From CAYNRE01 sp964399535 (lineage in GTDB: Bacteria; Planctomycetota; Planctomycetia; Pirellulales; CAYNRE01): a stretch of DNA of 64,000 nucleotides. How positions within the stretch are numbered: position 1 is the first letter of the stretch; each line of letters starts with the position of its first letter. Shown piece after piece: positions 19,594-28,011 of the stretch. The stretch lies in the NCBI GenBank assembly GCA_964399535.1, contig CAYNRE010000005.1, positions 124,001 to 188,000 of the forward strand, in the 5' to 3' direction. Under the pieces are notes generated by a model that made no database searches, was not told the DNA's origin, and saw only the letters and a program-made list of their open reading frames with translations. A program made the translations under genes and the position numbers.

Positions 19594-19666
19594 CGGCAAC
19601 TGGCGACGTGCAAAGTTAGCGTCGGCGCGTGAGGGGGCGAGCCCGCGGCGCACCGGCCTCGCGCCG

Positions 19667-20662
19667 CTACTGCGACGTGGGAGGGTCGAGCAGCTTGCGA
19701 ACGTCTTCGTCCTGGGCGTTCTCGGTCGTGGCCAGCGTTTCCGAGATCTCCACGCGATCGGCCACGCGCCGTCCGTGCAAGTGATCGTAAATGGTGCGGA
19801 CCGCTTCGTAGCCCATCTTCACGGGATCTTGCAGAACGGTGCCCTGCATTTCGCCCTTGGCGATTCCCTGGGCGATGTTCTCGCCGGCATCGAAGCCGAC
19901 GAATTTCACCTTGCCCGCCAGGTTGGCCCGCCTGAGCACGGTGAGCATTCCCGAAGCGGTCGACTGATTGGGGCAGAAGATGCCCTGCATTTCGCTGCCG
20001 TAGTTGGCCACGAGCTGCTCGCCGAGCGCGATCGCCCCGGCCTCGTCGGGACCGGCGTGCTTTTCCGACTCCAAGAGCTTGATCTCGGGAAACCCGGCCA
20101 GGGCCTCGAGAAACCCGCGCTCGCGCTCCTCGGTGCTCTGGGAATTGAGGTTATAGCGCATCAGGATCACATTCCCGCGGCCCTCGAGCAGCTTGGCCAG
20201 GTACTCGCCGGCCACCCGGCCGCCGCGCTCGTTGTTCGTGGCCACGTAGCTGACAATGCCCCGCTGATCGGCCAGCGCCGAATCAAAGATCACGACCGGA
20301 ATGTTGTTCGCCTGGGCCTGGTCGACCTGTTTGCGCAGGGCCACGGCATCGAGCGGAGCCAGGCAAATGCCGTCGTAGGCGTTGGCGATGAAACTTTCGA
20401 CGATCTGAATCTGGTCGGCCGTGTCTCCCTCGCTGACCGGGCCCTTCCAGGTAATCTCCAGATCGTCGAGCTCGGCGTCGGCCTTTTCGGCCCCGGCTCG
20501 CACCGAAAACCAGAAATCGTGACTCGACCCTTTGGGAATCACCGCCACGCGAAACACCCGGGCTGGTGAGCCATCTTCAACCGGAGCGGGCCGCCCGCAA
20601 CCCACGAGGGTGCCGACCCACAGCCCCAGCATTCCCACCATGGCCCAACGCACAGCCCGCAT
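19667..20662 (-). CDS. sugar ABC transporter substrate-binding lipoprotein (RbsB type)
   Basis: A 331-residue periplasmic-binding protein of the ribose/LacI-like class and first gene of the importer operon. The N-terminal signal ends in LVGCG, a lipobox with C22, so the protein is membrane-anchored. The mature part has VAVIPKGSSHDFWFSVRAGAEKA, APLDAVAL, VIFDSAL, and FCPNQSTASG with FVGFDAG, all typical of sugar-binding proteins of this class. The ligand is unknown. No sugar kinase or isomerase gene is linked, unlike a classical rbs operon. Confidence 0.9.
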   Translation of the reverse strand: MRAVRWAMVGMLGLWVGTLVGCGRPAPVEDGSPARVFRVAVIPKGSSHDFWFSVRAGAEKADAELDDLEITWKGPVSEGDTADQIQIVESFIANAYDGICLAPLDAVALRKQVDQAQANNIPVVIFDSALADQRGIVSYVATNNERGGRVAGEYLAKLLEGRGNVILMRYNLNSQSTEERERGFLEALAGFPEIKLLESEKHAGPDEAGAIALGEQLVANYGSEMQGIFCPNQSTASGMLTVLRRANLAGKVKFVGFDAGENIAQGIAKGEMQGTVLQDPVKMGYEAVRTIYDHLHGRRVADRVEISETLATTENAQDEDVRKLLDPPTSQ

Positions 20663-20946
20663 AAACCGGTCCCCCCGCGCCTCGCCAGCCCAAACCCCGC
20701 CCCGCTCCGCCGACCGAGAATACACCGCCCACTGTGCGGGAACAAGCAGCCAGGTTGGGCGCGGCGTATCGCGTTTCGCGCGCCGGTCTTGCAGGTCGGC
20801 GGGCACGGTACCAGCGCGGCGCGGCGGGGGCTATGATGGACGCCCGGGGGCCTCCCTGGCGAGGGCGCCCACCAGGCGTCGCGGCTTGCGAGAGCGCCGC
20901 GGCCAGGCCGATCGGGGCGGGGAAAGCGCGGGCGAGCGAGCGATTC

Positions 20947-22440
20947 ATGTCGAGCGATGTCGGCCCGTTGACCACTCGACCCGCGCGCGGCGCGGTACTC
21001 GCCTTGCTCGTCGCCGCGCTTGCGTTGCGGCTGTACTGGGCGGCCATCGTTGCCCGCAGCAGCGACACCCCGCGCCGCTGGCAACAGCCCGACTCGCAGG
21101 GCTATCTGCAACTTGCCGAAACCTGGCGCGCTGCCGGACGCTTCGATCGGCCGGGCCCACCGCCGGGCCGACCCGAATTGATCCGCACACCCGGGTACCC
21201 CGCGCTGCTGGCGCTATGCGGCGCGATCGGCCAGGTGGTACCCGTCACGCTGGCGGCTCAAATGCTTATCAGCACCGCCACGGTGGGACTCGTTATTGGG
21301 TTGGCGGCCCGCAGCGGAACCGGCCCGGCGGCCGCGCTGGGGGCCGGCTGCCTGGCGGCCGTGGAACCGCTCTCGCTGGTCTACGCCTGTCAGATTCTTA
21401 GTGAAACCCTGGCCACGGCCCTGCTCGTGGCGTCGATCCTCGGGTGGAGCGCCTGGCACGACGCCACCACCAGTTCCGCCCGCCACCGCACCGGCGTCCT
21501 GGCCGTGGCGGGGCTGCTGCTGGCCGTGTTCGTACGGCCGGCGTTTTATGGGCTGGTGCCACTGCTGGGGCTCTGGCTGTTGGCTGCCGGGCCCCGCGGG
21601 CCAGGAGTTTCACGCTGGCGCTGGCCGTTGATCCTGGCGATCTGCGCACTGGTTTCGCTCGGCGGCTGGCAACTGCGCAACTTCCTGCGAGGCAACTTTC
21701 CTGGCTTCTCGGGAATCAGCCCGGTGAACCAATATTTTTACCTCGCGGCGGCCGTCGAAGCGCGGGCTACAGGCCGACCCTATCTCGACGTGCGGCGCCA
21801 GTGGGGCTACGACGAGGGCGAAACCCGCTGGGCCGCGCAGTACGCGCCGGACCAACCACCGTCCCGGGCAGGCGACCCGCTGGGTCCAGCCCTGAAGGCC
21901 ATTGGCCGGCGGGCTCGGCAAGTGATTGCCGACTATCCCGGCTTGGCCTGCCAGATTCAGGGGGCCGGTTGCTTGCGAATGCTGCTCGACCCGGGTGGCA
22001 GCGAACTGTTGCGGCCGACCCCGCTGGCCGCCGATTCCGCGGGCTGGCTGGCCACCAGCGTTGACCAGGGGCCATGGGCCACCGCGCGGCAGATGGCCCA
22101 GGAGCAGCCCCGACTGTTGGCTCTGCAAATCGTGTTGGGGCTTCCGCTGGCGACAACTTACTTGTTGGCCCTGGTGGGCGCCGCGGTGATCTTCAGGCGC
22201 CGGCCGGCCCTGGTTCTCCTCTGGGGGCTTTGGATCGGCTACTTGGTTCTGGTTTCCGGCGGACCGGCGGCGACCGCCCGATTCCGGCACCCGATCATGC
22301 CCCTTTGCGCGGCCTTGGCCGGCCCCGGACTGTGGTGGCTCGACCAGCGCTGGCGGGCGCGTCGCGCGGGCGCGATAGCGGCGGGCAAACAAGCAACCGG
22401 TGAAGCCGTGGCGCACGAGGCAGGAGGCGCCGCGCCCTGA
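20947..22440 (+). CDS. ArnT/PMT-like polytopic glycosyltransferase family protein
   Basis: A 497-residue integral membrane protein with roughly ten hydrophobic helices. The first loop after the N-terminal helix contains PDSQGYLQLAETW followed by RTPGYPALLALCG, and QILSETLATALLVAS lies in a later segment. This arrangement is typical of GT39/GT83-like transferases that use polyprenyl-phosphate sugars and carry an acidic catalytic residue in the first periplasmic loop. Acceptor and donor are unknown. The ATG at 20947 is taken because hydrophobic sequence starts soon after; the longer upstream frame looks non-coding. Divergent from the importer operon. Confidence 0.75.
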   Translation: MSSDVGPLTTRPARGAVLALLVAALALRLYWAAIVARSSDTPRRWQQPDSQGYLQLAETWRAAGRFDRPGPPPGRPELIRTPGYPALLALCGAIGQVVPVTLAAQMLISTATVGLVIGLAARSGTGPAAALGAGCLAAVEPLSLVYACQILSETLATALLVASILGWSAWHDATTSSARHRTGVLAVAGLLLAVFVRPAFYGLVPLLGLWLLAAGPRGPGVSRWRWPLILAICALVSLGGWQLRNFLRGNFPGFSGISPVNQYFYLAAAVEARATGRPYLDVRRQWGYDEGETRWAAQYAPDQPPSRAGDPLGPALKAIGRRARQVIADYPGLACQIQGAGCLRMLLDPGGSELLRPTPLAADSAGWLATSVDQGPWATARQMAQEQPRLLALQIVLGLPLATTYLLALVGAAVIFRRRPALVLLWGLWIGYLVLVSGGPAATARFRHPIMPLCAALAGPGLWWLDQRWRARRAGAIAAGKQATGEAVAHEAGGAAP

Positions 22441-22555
22441 CAACCGGGGGCCGCGAGTTGACACCAGCCAGACGGGGGTCCTAGATTTCCTGGGCCGTGG
22501 GGCCACTTGGGCGCCACCCGCACAACGGCACGAAACTTCGCATGGGAGGACCGGT

Positions 22556-23383
22556 GTGATTTCCGCGATCGACGTTTGGGCTCAACCCGCCATCGCCGGC
22601 ACCTTTCAGCGGATGCCGCAGCTCGAGCGGCTCTTTGCCCAATCGGGAAGCGCCAAGCTGCTCGAAACGGGCGTCACCGCCGCCGAAATGGTTGCCATGC
22701 TCGATCGGGCCGGCATCGAGCGGGCCCTGCTCACCGCCTGGCACCGCCCCGGCCAATGGCTGATCTCCAACGACCAGGTCGCCGAAATGGTCCGCGAGTT
22801 TCCCGAGCGGCTGGTGGGCGTGGCGTCGGTGAATCTCGAACGCCCTCTGGGAGCGGTCCACGAGCTTGAGCGCGCGGTCGTCGAGCTGGGGTTCAAGGCC
22901 CTGCGCCTGTTGCCCTGGCTCTGGAATCGCCCGCCCAACGACAAGTTCTATTTCCCGCTCTACGTGAAATGCATCGAGCTGGGGATTCCGTTTTGTTGCC
23001 AGGTGGGGCACACGGGCCCGCTGTTCCCCTCGGAGCCAGGTCGCCCGATTCCCTACCTCGATGAAGTGGCGCTCACCTTTCCCGAGCTTACCATCGTGGG
23101 GGGCCACATCGGGTTCCCCTGGACCGACGAGATGATCGGCCTGGCCTGGAAGCATGCCAATGTGTACATCGACACCTCGGCCTGGCTGCCGCGCTACTAC
23201 CCGCCGTCGCTCATTCAGTTCCTCTCCACGTTCGGCCGCGACAAAGTTCTCTTCGCCACCAACTTTCCCATGCTTGGTTTCGAGAAGTGCGCCGAGCAGG
23301 CCCGCCAGTTGGGCCTGGCACCCGAGATCGAGCGGCGATTCTTGCGCGAAAACGCCGAGCGGGTGTTTCGTCTAAGCTCTTAG
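22556..23383 (+). CDS. amidohydrolase-fold protein with altered metal site
   Basis: A 275-residue TIM-barrel protein of the amidohydrolase 2 (ACMSD-like) family. GFKALRLLPWLWNRPP, CCQVGHTGPLFPSE and IVGGHIGFPW give the usual strand histidines. However, the first strand reads ISAIDVWAQP where metal-dependent members have an HxH motif, and the last strand reads FATNFPM where an Asp (SDYP-like) is expected. Metal binding and catalysis are therefore doubtful, or of a divergent kind. The start is GTG at 22556 with GGAGGA 5 nt upstream. A decarboxylase gene follows on the same strand after 104 bp. Confidence 0.82.
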   Translation: MISAIDVWAQPAIAGTFQRMPQLERLFAQSGSAKLLETGVTAAEMVAMLDRAGIERALLTAWHRPGQWLISNDQVAEMVREFPERLVGVASVNLERPLGAVHELERAVVELGFKALRLLPWLWNRPPNDKFYFPLYVKCIELGIPFCCQVGHTGPLFPSEPGRPIPYLDEVALTFPELTIVGGHIGFPWTDEMIGLAWKHANVYIDTSAWLPRYYPPSLIQFLSTFGRDKVLFATNFPMLGFEKCAEQARQLGLAPEIERRFLRENAERVFRLSS

Positions 23384-23418
23384 CCTGGCGCCTGGCGTCG
23401 CGGCCTGGCCGCGATTTG

Positions 23419-23445
23419 CGGGGCCCGTTTTCGGGGCGGGCCCCG
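23419..23445 (+). terminator. 9-bp GC hairpin between two same-strand genes
   Basis: A perfect inverted repeat (CGGGGCCCG at 23419, CGGGCCCCG at 23437) with a 9-nt loop lies 35 bp after the amidohydrolase-fold gene. No T-run follows, so it may be a weak terminator, a 3' stability element or an attenuator before the decarboxylase gene. Confidence 0.35.
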
Positions 23446-23487
23446 TGGTTTCGGGGCGATACGACCGCCGAGCAAGGAAATTCGACG

Positions 23488-25143
23488 ATGGCTCCCCGCT
23501 ACCGTGACGAGCTCGACGCCCTGCGAACGGCGTTTCCCCAGCCGATTTCCGACCCGGTTCACGACGCCTACTTCGTTTATTCCATCTCGCGAGCCCTGGA
23601 CCAGATCGACGCCCTCAAGGGTCAGTCGCCGATTCTCGGGGGGCCCGTGGAGCCCCGCTGGGACCAGGCCCGCTCGGCCCGGCTGGCCGACGAACGGCGG
23701 AGCCTGGAACAGGTGATCCCCGAGCTGGTCCAGTCGCTCGAAGGCATGTTCATCTGGGGGCATCCGCGATGCCAGGTGAATGTGGTGCCGCCCCCCTCGA
23801 TTGCCGCCATCATCGGCGTGCTGCTGCCGGCCACTTACAACCCGAACCTGTGTAGCGAAGAGGGTGCCCTGCGGCCGGCCGAGACCGAGGTGCGCGTCAG
23901 CGCCATGACCGCCGAGTTGGTGGGCTACGACCCCCGGCGAGCCCGCGGCGTGTTCACCTTCGGAGGCAGCGGGGCCTTGCTCTACGGTTTGAAGGTGGGG
24001 CTGGAAAAAGCCCTGCCGGGCGTTTCGCAGCGCGGACTGCGCGACGACGTCGTGGTGCTGGCTTCCGATCAGAGCCACTACGCTTGCCAGAGCGCGGCGG
24101 CCTGGCTGGGCATCGGCGAAAACCAGGTTTGGCGCGTGGCCACGCAGCTCGACAACGCGATCGACCTGGCTCAATTGGAAGCCGCCTGGCGACGTGCCCA
24201 GGGCGAAGGTCGCACCGTGGCCGCCCTGGTGGCCACGCTCGGCACCACCGACGCCTTTGGTCTGGACGACCTGGCGGGCATGGTCGAGCTGCGCAATCGC
24301 CTGGCCAACGAATTCCAGTTGGCCTACCGCCCCCACGTGCACGCCGACGCCGTCATCGGCTGGGCCTGGAGCGTCTTCAACCACTACGACTTCGCCGACA
24401 ACCCGCTCCAGTTCCGCGGTCGCACGGTGCGCTCGCTAGCCGCGGCGACGCGCTGGATCGCTCAACTGCACCAGGCCGATTCGATCGGCATCGATTTCCA
24501 TAAGACCGGGTTCGCCCCCTACGTGTCGTCGCTCGTCTTGTTCCGCGACGGCGTCGACCTGGACCGAATCGCCCGCAACCGCGAGCAAATGCCCTACCTT
24601 TACCGCACGGGCGAGTACCACCCGGGCAGATACACGCTCGAGACCAGCCGCAGCGCCACGGGCCCGCTGGCGGCGCTGGCCAACCTGTTGCTTTTGGGGC
24701 GGACCGGGCTGCAAACTCTGTTGGGCCATGCGGTGGAGATGGCCGAGACCCTCCGCGAGAAGCTGGAATCGCACCCCGACCTGTCGGTGCTGAATCGGGC
24801 CAACGTGGGGCCGGTCACACTGTTCCGCGTATATCCTCGCGGCGTGGATACGTTCACCGTGCAGCAGCGCGAGCGAACCGACCCCAGCTATCGGCCGCGG
24901 CTGTTGGCCCACAATCAGTACAACCGGCGCATCTACCAGCACGTGCTCGGCGAAGCGCTCAAGGGGCGCGGCGTGGCCATCTCGCTCACCGATTGCTACC
25001 GGCTCAGCGACTACGGCGAACCGATCGTGGCCCTCAAGAGCTATGTCCTCTCGCCGTTTGCCGACGCCGACCGGATGGATTCGGTGGTCCGCCACGTGCT
25101 CGAAGCTCGCGACGCCGTCGAGGGCGATGCCGCCGCCGGTTGA
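23488..25143 (+). CDS. PLP-dependent group II decarboxylase
   Basis: A 551-residue fold-type I PLP enzyme of the glutamate / diaminobutyrate / aromatic amino acid decarboxylase group. H198 in QSHYACQSAA should stack on the cofactor, D287 in HVHADAVIG should contact the pyridine nitrogen, and K339 in IDFHKTGFAPY is the Schiff-base lysine. GTTDAFGLDD corresponds to the GTT-x-x-G signature. The C-terminal third is longer than in typical decarboxylases. The substrate is not identifiable. The start ATG at 23488 follows AAGGAA at good distance. Confidence 0.9.
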   Translation: MAPRYRDELDALRTAFPQPISDPVHDAYFVYSISRALDQIDALKGQSPILGGPVEPRWDQARSARLADERRSLEQVIPELVQSLEGMFIWGHPRCQVNVVPPPSIAAIIGVLLPATYNPNLCSEEGALRPAETEVRVSAMTAELVGYDPRRARGVFTFGGSGALLYGLKVGLEKALPGVSQRGLRDDVVVLASDQSHYACQSAAAWLGIGENQVWRVATQLDNAIDLAQLEAAWRRAQGEGRTVAALVATLGTTDAFGLDDLAGMVELRNRLANEFQLAYRPHVHADAVIGWAWSVFNHYDFADNPLQFRGRTVRSLAAATRWIAQLHQADSIGIDFHKTGFAPYVSSLVLFRDGVDLDRIARNREQMPYLYRTGEYHPGRYTLETSRSATGPLAALANLLLLGRTGLQTLLGHAVEMAETLREKLESHPDLSVLNRANVGPVTLFRVYPRGVDTFTVQQRERTDPSYRPRLLAHNQYNRRIYQHVLGEALKGRGVAISLTDCYRLSDYGEPIVALKSYVLSPFADADRMDSVVRHVLEARDAVEGDAAAG

Positions 25144-25162
25144 ACCAAGCGCCGGCCGAAGG

Positions 25163-25645
25163 CTACCGCGCGGCCGTTTCGGGCAGGCTCGGCTCACTCA
25201 CTCCGAAATCGTCGGGCTCGCGATCGGCCTGGTTGCGCTCCAGCTCTTGAACTCGGGCCGCCACGGCGTTGAATTCCTCGGCCAGCTCGTGCCAGAAATC
25301 GCCCCGGCGCAGGTGTATGGGCGCCACGGGCAGGCCCTGGGCCAGGTGCCGCAGGCCGTTGCGAATGCGGAACACCGGGCCAGAGAATCGATTCGTCGTC
25401 CGCAACACGTCCAGCAGCACCACCGGCAGCAACAGCAACGACGCCACCAGGGCCGGCCCCATGTGAAACCACATGTCGTCGAAGTGGGTGTAGAAAATGC
25501 GGGCGGGGCCGGTCAAGATCCGCCAGACCAGGATCATGCACGTAATCACGGTCAGGCACATCACCCAGTACATCACGGCCCGCAACAGCAGCGTGCCCTG
25601 AACCTTGGGATCGACGAACAGTTGTTTGCGAATCGGTCGCGGCAT
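25163..25645 (-). CDS. two-helix membrane protein with HAMP-like segment
   Basis: A 160-residue membrane protein: helices at about 18-42 and 60-82 with a short external loop (FYTHFDDMWFHMGPA), then a cytoplasmic HAMP-like region (NRFSGPVFRIRNGLRHLAQG...FWHELAEEFNAVAARV, 85-135) ending in an acidic tail. HAMP domains relay signals in sensor kinases and chemoreceptors, but here no output domain follows; similar stand-alone proteins occur in planctomycetes. GGGGGAG precedes the ATG at 25645. It converges with the decarboxylase gene. Function unknown. Confidence 0.8.
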   Translation of the reverse strand: MPRPIRKQLFVDPKVQGTLLLRAVMYWVMCLTVITCMILVWRILTGPARIFYTHFDDMWFHMGPALVASLLLLPVVLLDVLRTTNRFSGPVFRIRNGLRHLAQGLPVAPIHLRRGDFWHELAEEFNAVAARVQELERNQADREPDDFGVSEPSLPETAAR

Positions 25646-25973
25646 GTGCGGAACTCCCCCACCCAAGACCCACGGTGCGTGGAGTACGAGGTGAAACCAC
25701 GCCCAACGGGCCAGGCGCTGCAAGGCGGCCCAGCCTGGTGTCTCGTTGAACCTTAGCTCGTCTCCCTTCGAGTGGCGGGTGCCCCCAGGCGACTTCCTGG
25801 GGAATCCGGCCGCCTCGCGCCGCGATCTTGCCGGTGGTGTCGATTCTGACGCCCACTGGCCGCGCGGCCCAGGCAAGGAAAGAAACCTGAAAACTTCAGA
25901 AACCCCACTGCTCGCCGAATTCACGCCCCCGCCCATCCCCCAGCTTCGCCACTGCTTCGAGCGGGCCGCGGGG
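25646..25973. other. intergenic region between DUF2314 and HAMP-like genes
   Basis: This 328-bp gap lies between two minus-strand genes. The HAMP-like gene's frame stays open into it, but no ribosome-binding site or similarity supports a longer start. I see no terminator hairpin or regulatory site. Confidence 0.4.
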
Positions 25974-26555
25974 CTATTCCGGGCCGGCACCGCCCACCCC
26001 GGCAGCGGCGCCTTGGCCTGGCCGACCGCCGGGATAGTCGTACTCGGCGGCTTCCTCGGGCCCCACGTCGTCGGCCAGTTCCCGCATGGTGAAACCTCCG
26101 ACCCGGCGGCCGAATTCGTAATAGGTCCAGTCGGTGATCCGGTTCACGTCGATCTCGACGCGTTGGCCCTCGTGCAGTTGCTTCACATACACCGGCTGGT
26201 TTCCCAGGGTGCCCCAAAGCCGTTCCCCCTCCCAGGCCAGGCTATGCAGCCACAGGTGCTCATCGTGGTCCGGCACGGAATAGCGAACCTTCACTTCGAA
26301 ATCGCGTTGCCCTGGCCCTGGCTGCTTGACCAACTCCAGGAACGGATCGAGCGACTCGCGGGCCTGCTCGATGGCTCGATTCATCGCGGCCTCGCGCGGG
26401 TCGACCGAAACGACCGAAGCTTGCCCCTGGCGGCGCAGCACCGTGCCGGGGGCGATCCCAGTACCCTCCGGATTGAGCCAGGCCCCGGCCAGCCCGGCCA
26501 CCGCGAGCGTACCCACGACCACCACCACAAGCGCCACGATGAATCTCGTTCGCAT
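25974..26555 (-). CDS. DUF2314 domain exported or membrane-anchored protein
   Basis: A 193-residue protein with an N-terminal hydrophobic segment (5-28) that can be a signal anchor. Residues about 85-165 match DUF2314: KVRYSVPDHDEHLWLHSLAWEGERLWGTLGNQPVYVKQLHEGQRVEIDVNRITDWTYYEF is the usual order of conserved blocks (shown here only as description), closed by VGGFTMREL. The C-terminus is Gly/Ala/Pro-rich. DUF2314 has no established function. The ATG at 26555 follows AAGGGAGG. The HAMP-like gene is downstream on the same strand after 328 bp. Confidence 0.82.
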   Translation of the reverse strand: MRTRFIVALVVVVVGTLAVAGLAGAWLNPEGTGIAPGTVLRRQGQASVVSVDPREAAMNRAIEQARESLDPFLELVKQPGPGQRDFEVKVRYSVPDHDEHLWLHSLAWEGERLWGTLGNQPVYVKQLHEGQRVEIDVNRITDWTYYEFGRRVGGFTMRELADDVGPEEAAEYDYPGGRPGQGAAAGVGGAGPE

Positions 26556-26863
26556 CGTTGGCCTCCCTTCGATCGATATCGCCGCGATCCCGCTCCGCTT
26601 CCGCGGGGTAGGGCCAGCGGAACCGCGACAGCCGCGCCACGAGTTCGCACATGGTCTGGCCGCGCGCCCAGGGCGCTGGTCGCGGTGGATGGTTTTCCCC
26701 GGTTCAGGCGACAACCCGCTTCAAGCAGTGTATCAATATCGCTTGGTTAACGGCTGGCAAACGAGTCGGCCCCCGGCGCCAGGGGGTTTCAAGAAGCAAA
26801 TCCGGCCCGCGGCGGCCCCGCCCCGTTTCCTTGTGTCGAAACACCTCTTTACAAGGTTGCGCC
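26556..26863. other. divergent intergenic region, DUF2314 / serine hydrolase
   Basis: This 308-bp region should carry the promoters of two divergent genes. Around 26725-26760 the sequence is less GC-rich. I see no confident -35/-10 pair, operator or small gene. Confidence 0.4.
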
Positions 26864-27982
26864 ATGCGTTCTGATCGCCCCTCGATTCGCCGGGCCTGGA
26901 TGGTTGCTCTAGCGCTGTGGTACTTGGTGCCGGGCGCAATAAGGGCCGGCGATGCCTCGCCCGAGCGGTTCGACCAGATCGCTCGCACCGCGTTTCAGAA
27001 ACTCGGCCCACCGGGCCTTTCCGTGGCCGTGGCCGCCGAGGGCCAGGTACGGTTCGCCGCCGGCTACGGCCTGGCCGACCTGGAGCACGAAGTTCCCTGC
27101 ACGCCCGAGACCGTGTTTCGAATCGCTTCGATCTCCAAGTCGATTACGGCCGTGGCGCTGATGCAGACGATTCAACAGGGGCGGGCCTCGCTCGACGACC
27201 CGATCCAGCAATACGTGCCCGAGTTTCCCGAGAAACCCCAGGGGCCCGTCACCCTGCGGCATTTGCTTACCCACACCTCGGGGATTCGGCATTACGCCCC
27301 CGGCGAATTCCTGCAGACCCGTCACTACCCAAGTCTGGTCGAGGCGATCGGCATTTTTCGCGACGACCCGCTGCTGTTTCCCCCCGGCGAGCGCTTTTCG
27401 TACACCACGTACGGCTACAACCTGTTGGCCGGCGTGGTCGAAAAAACCTCGGGCCAGTCGTTCGGCCAGTACCTTGCCAGCCGCGTCTTCGAGCCGGCCG
27501 GCATGACCAGTTCGCGCTTGGACCAGGCCGCCGACTTGGTGCCGCATCGAGCGCGCCCCTATACCCGGCGATCGGCCAAGCAATGGCAGAACGCCCCCGC
27601 CGTCGACCTGAGCATAAAATGGGCGGGCGGCGGAATCCTTTCGACCCCCACCGATCTGTGTCGGCTGCATCTGGCACTCGAGGAGGGAAAGCTGCTCGCT
27701 CAGGAAACCAAACTCGCGATGGAAACCCCGGGCCAAACTAGCGGCGGCAAACCGCTCGCCTACGCACTGGGCTGGAACGTGGAAACCGATCGCCAGGGGC
27801 GCACCTGGGTTTCGCACTCGGGTGGAACCACGGGAGGCACCTCGTTCCTCCTGCGATGTCCCGCCGAGGGCTGCGCCGCCGCGGTAATCGCCAACGCAGA
27901 CGAGGTGCCCGGCCTGGCCCGCTTGGCCCGGCGGTTGGCCCTGGCTACCTTGGACCTGGCCGAAGCCGAACCGGCCCCCTAG
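26864..27982 (+). CDS. class C beta-lactamase-type serine hydrolase
   Basis: An exported 372-residue serine hydrolase of the beta-lactamase/D-alanyl-D-alanine carboxypeptidase superfamily. A signal peptide covers residues 1-28. The catalytic S-x-x-K is S89-ISK92 in FRIASISKSITA, the Y-x-N box is in SYTTYGYNLLAGV, and HSGGTTGG supplies the third box. Such proteins may be esterases, peptidases or cell-wall enzymes; a true beta-lactamase role is only one option. ATG at 26864 with AAGG upstream. Convergent with the penicillin acylase gene, 29 bp apart. Confidence 0.88.
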   Translation: MRSDRPSIRRAWMVALALWYLVPGAIRAGDASPERFDQIARTAFQKLGPPGLSVAVAAEGQVRFAAGYGLADLEHEVPCTPETVFRIASISKSITAVALMQTIQQGRASLDDPIQQYVPEFPEKPQGPVTLRHLLTHTSGIRHYAPGEFLQTRHYPSLVEAIGIFRDDPLLFPPGERFSYTTYGYNLLAGVVEKTSGQSFGQYLASRVFEPAGMTSSRLDQAADLVPHRARPYTRRSAKQWQNAPAVDLSIKWAGGGILSTPTDLCRLHLALEEGKLLAQETKLAMETPGQTSGGKPLAYALGWNVETDRQGRTWVSHSGGTTGGTSFLLRCPAEGCAAAVIANADEVPGLARLARRLALATLDLAEAEPAP

Positions 27983-28011
27983 CCGCAGCGCCGAGCGAGT
28001 AAGACCCGTGG

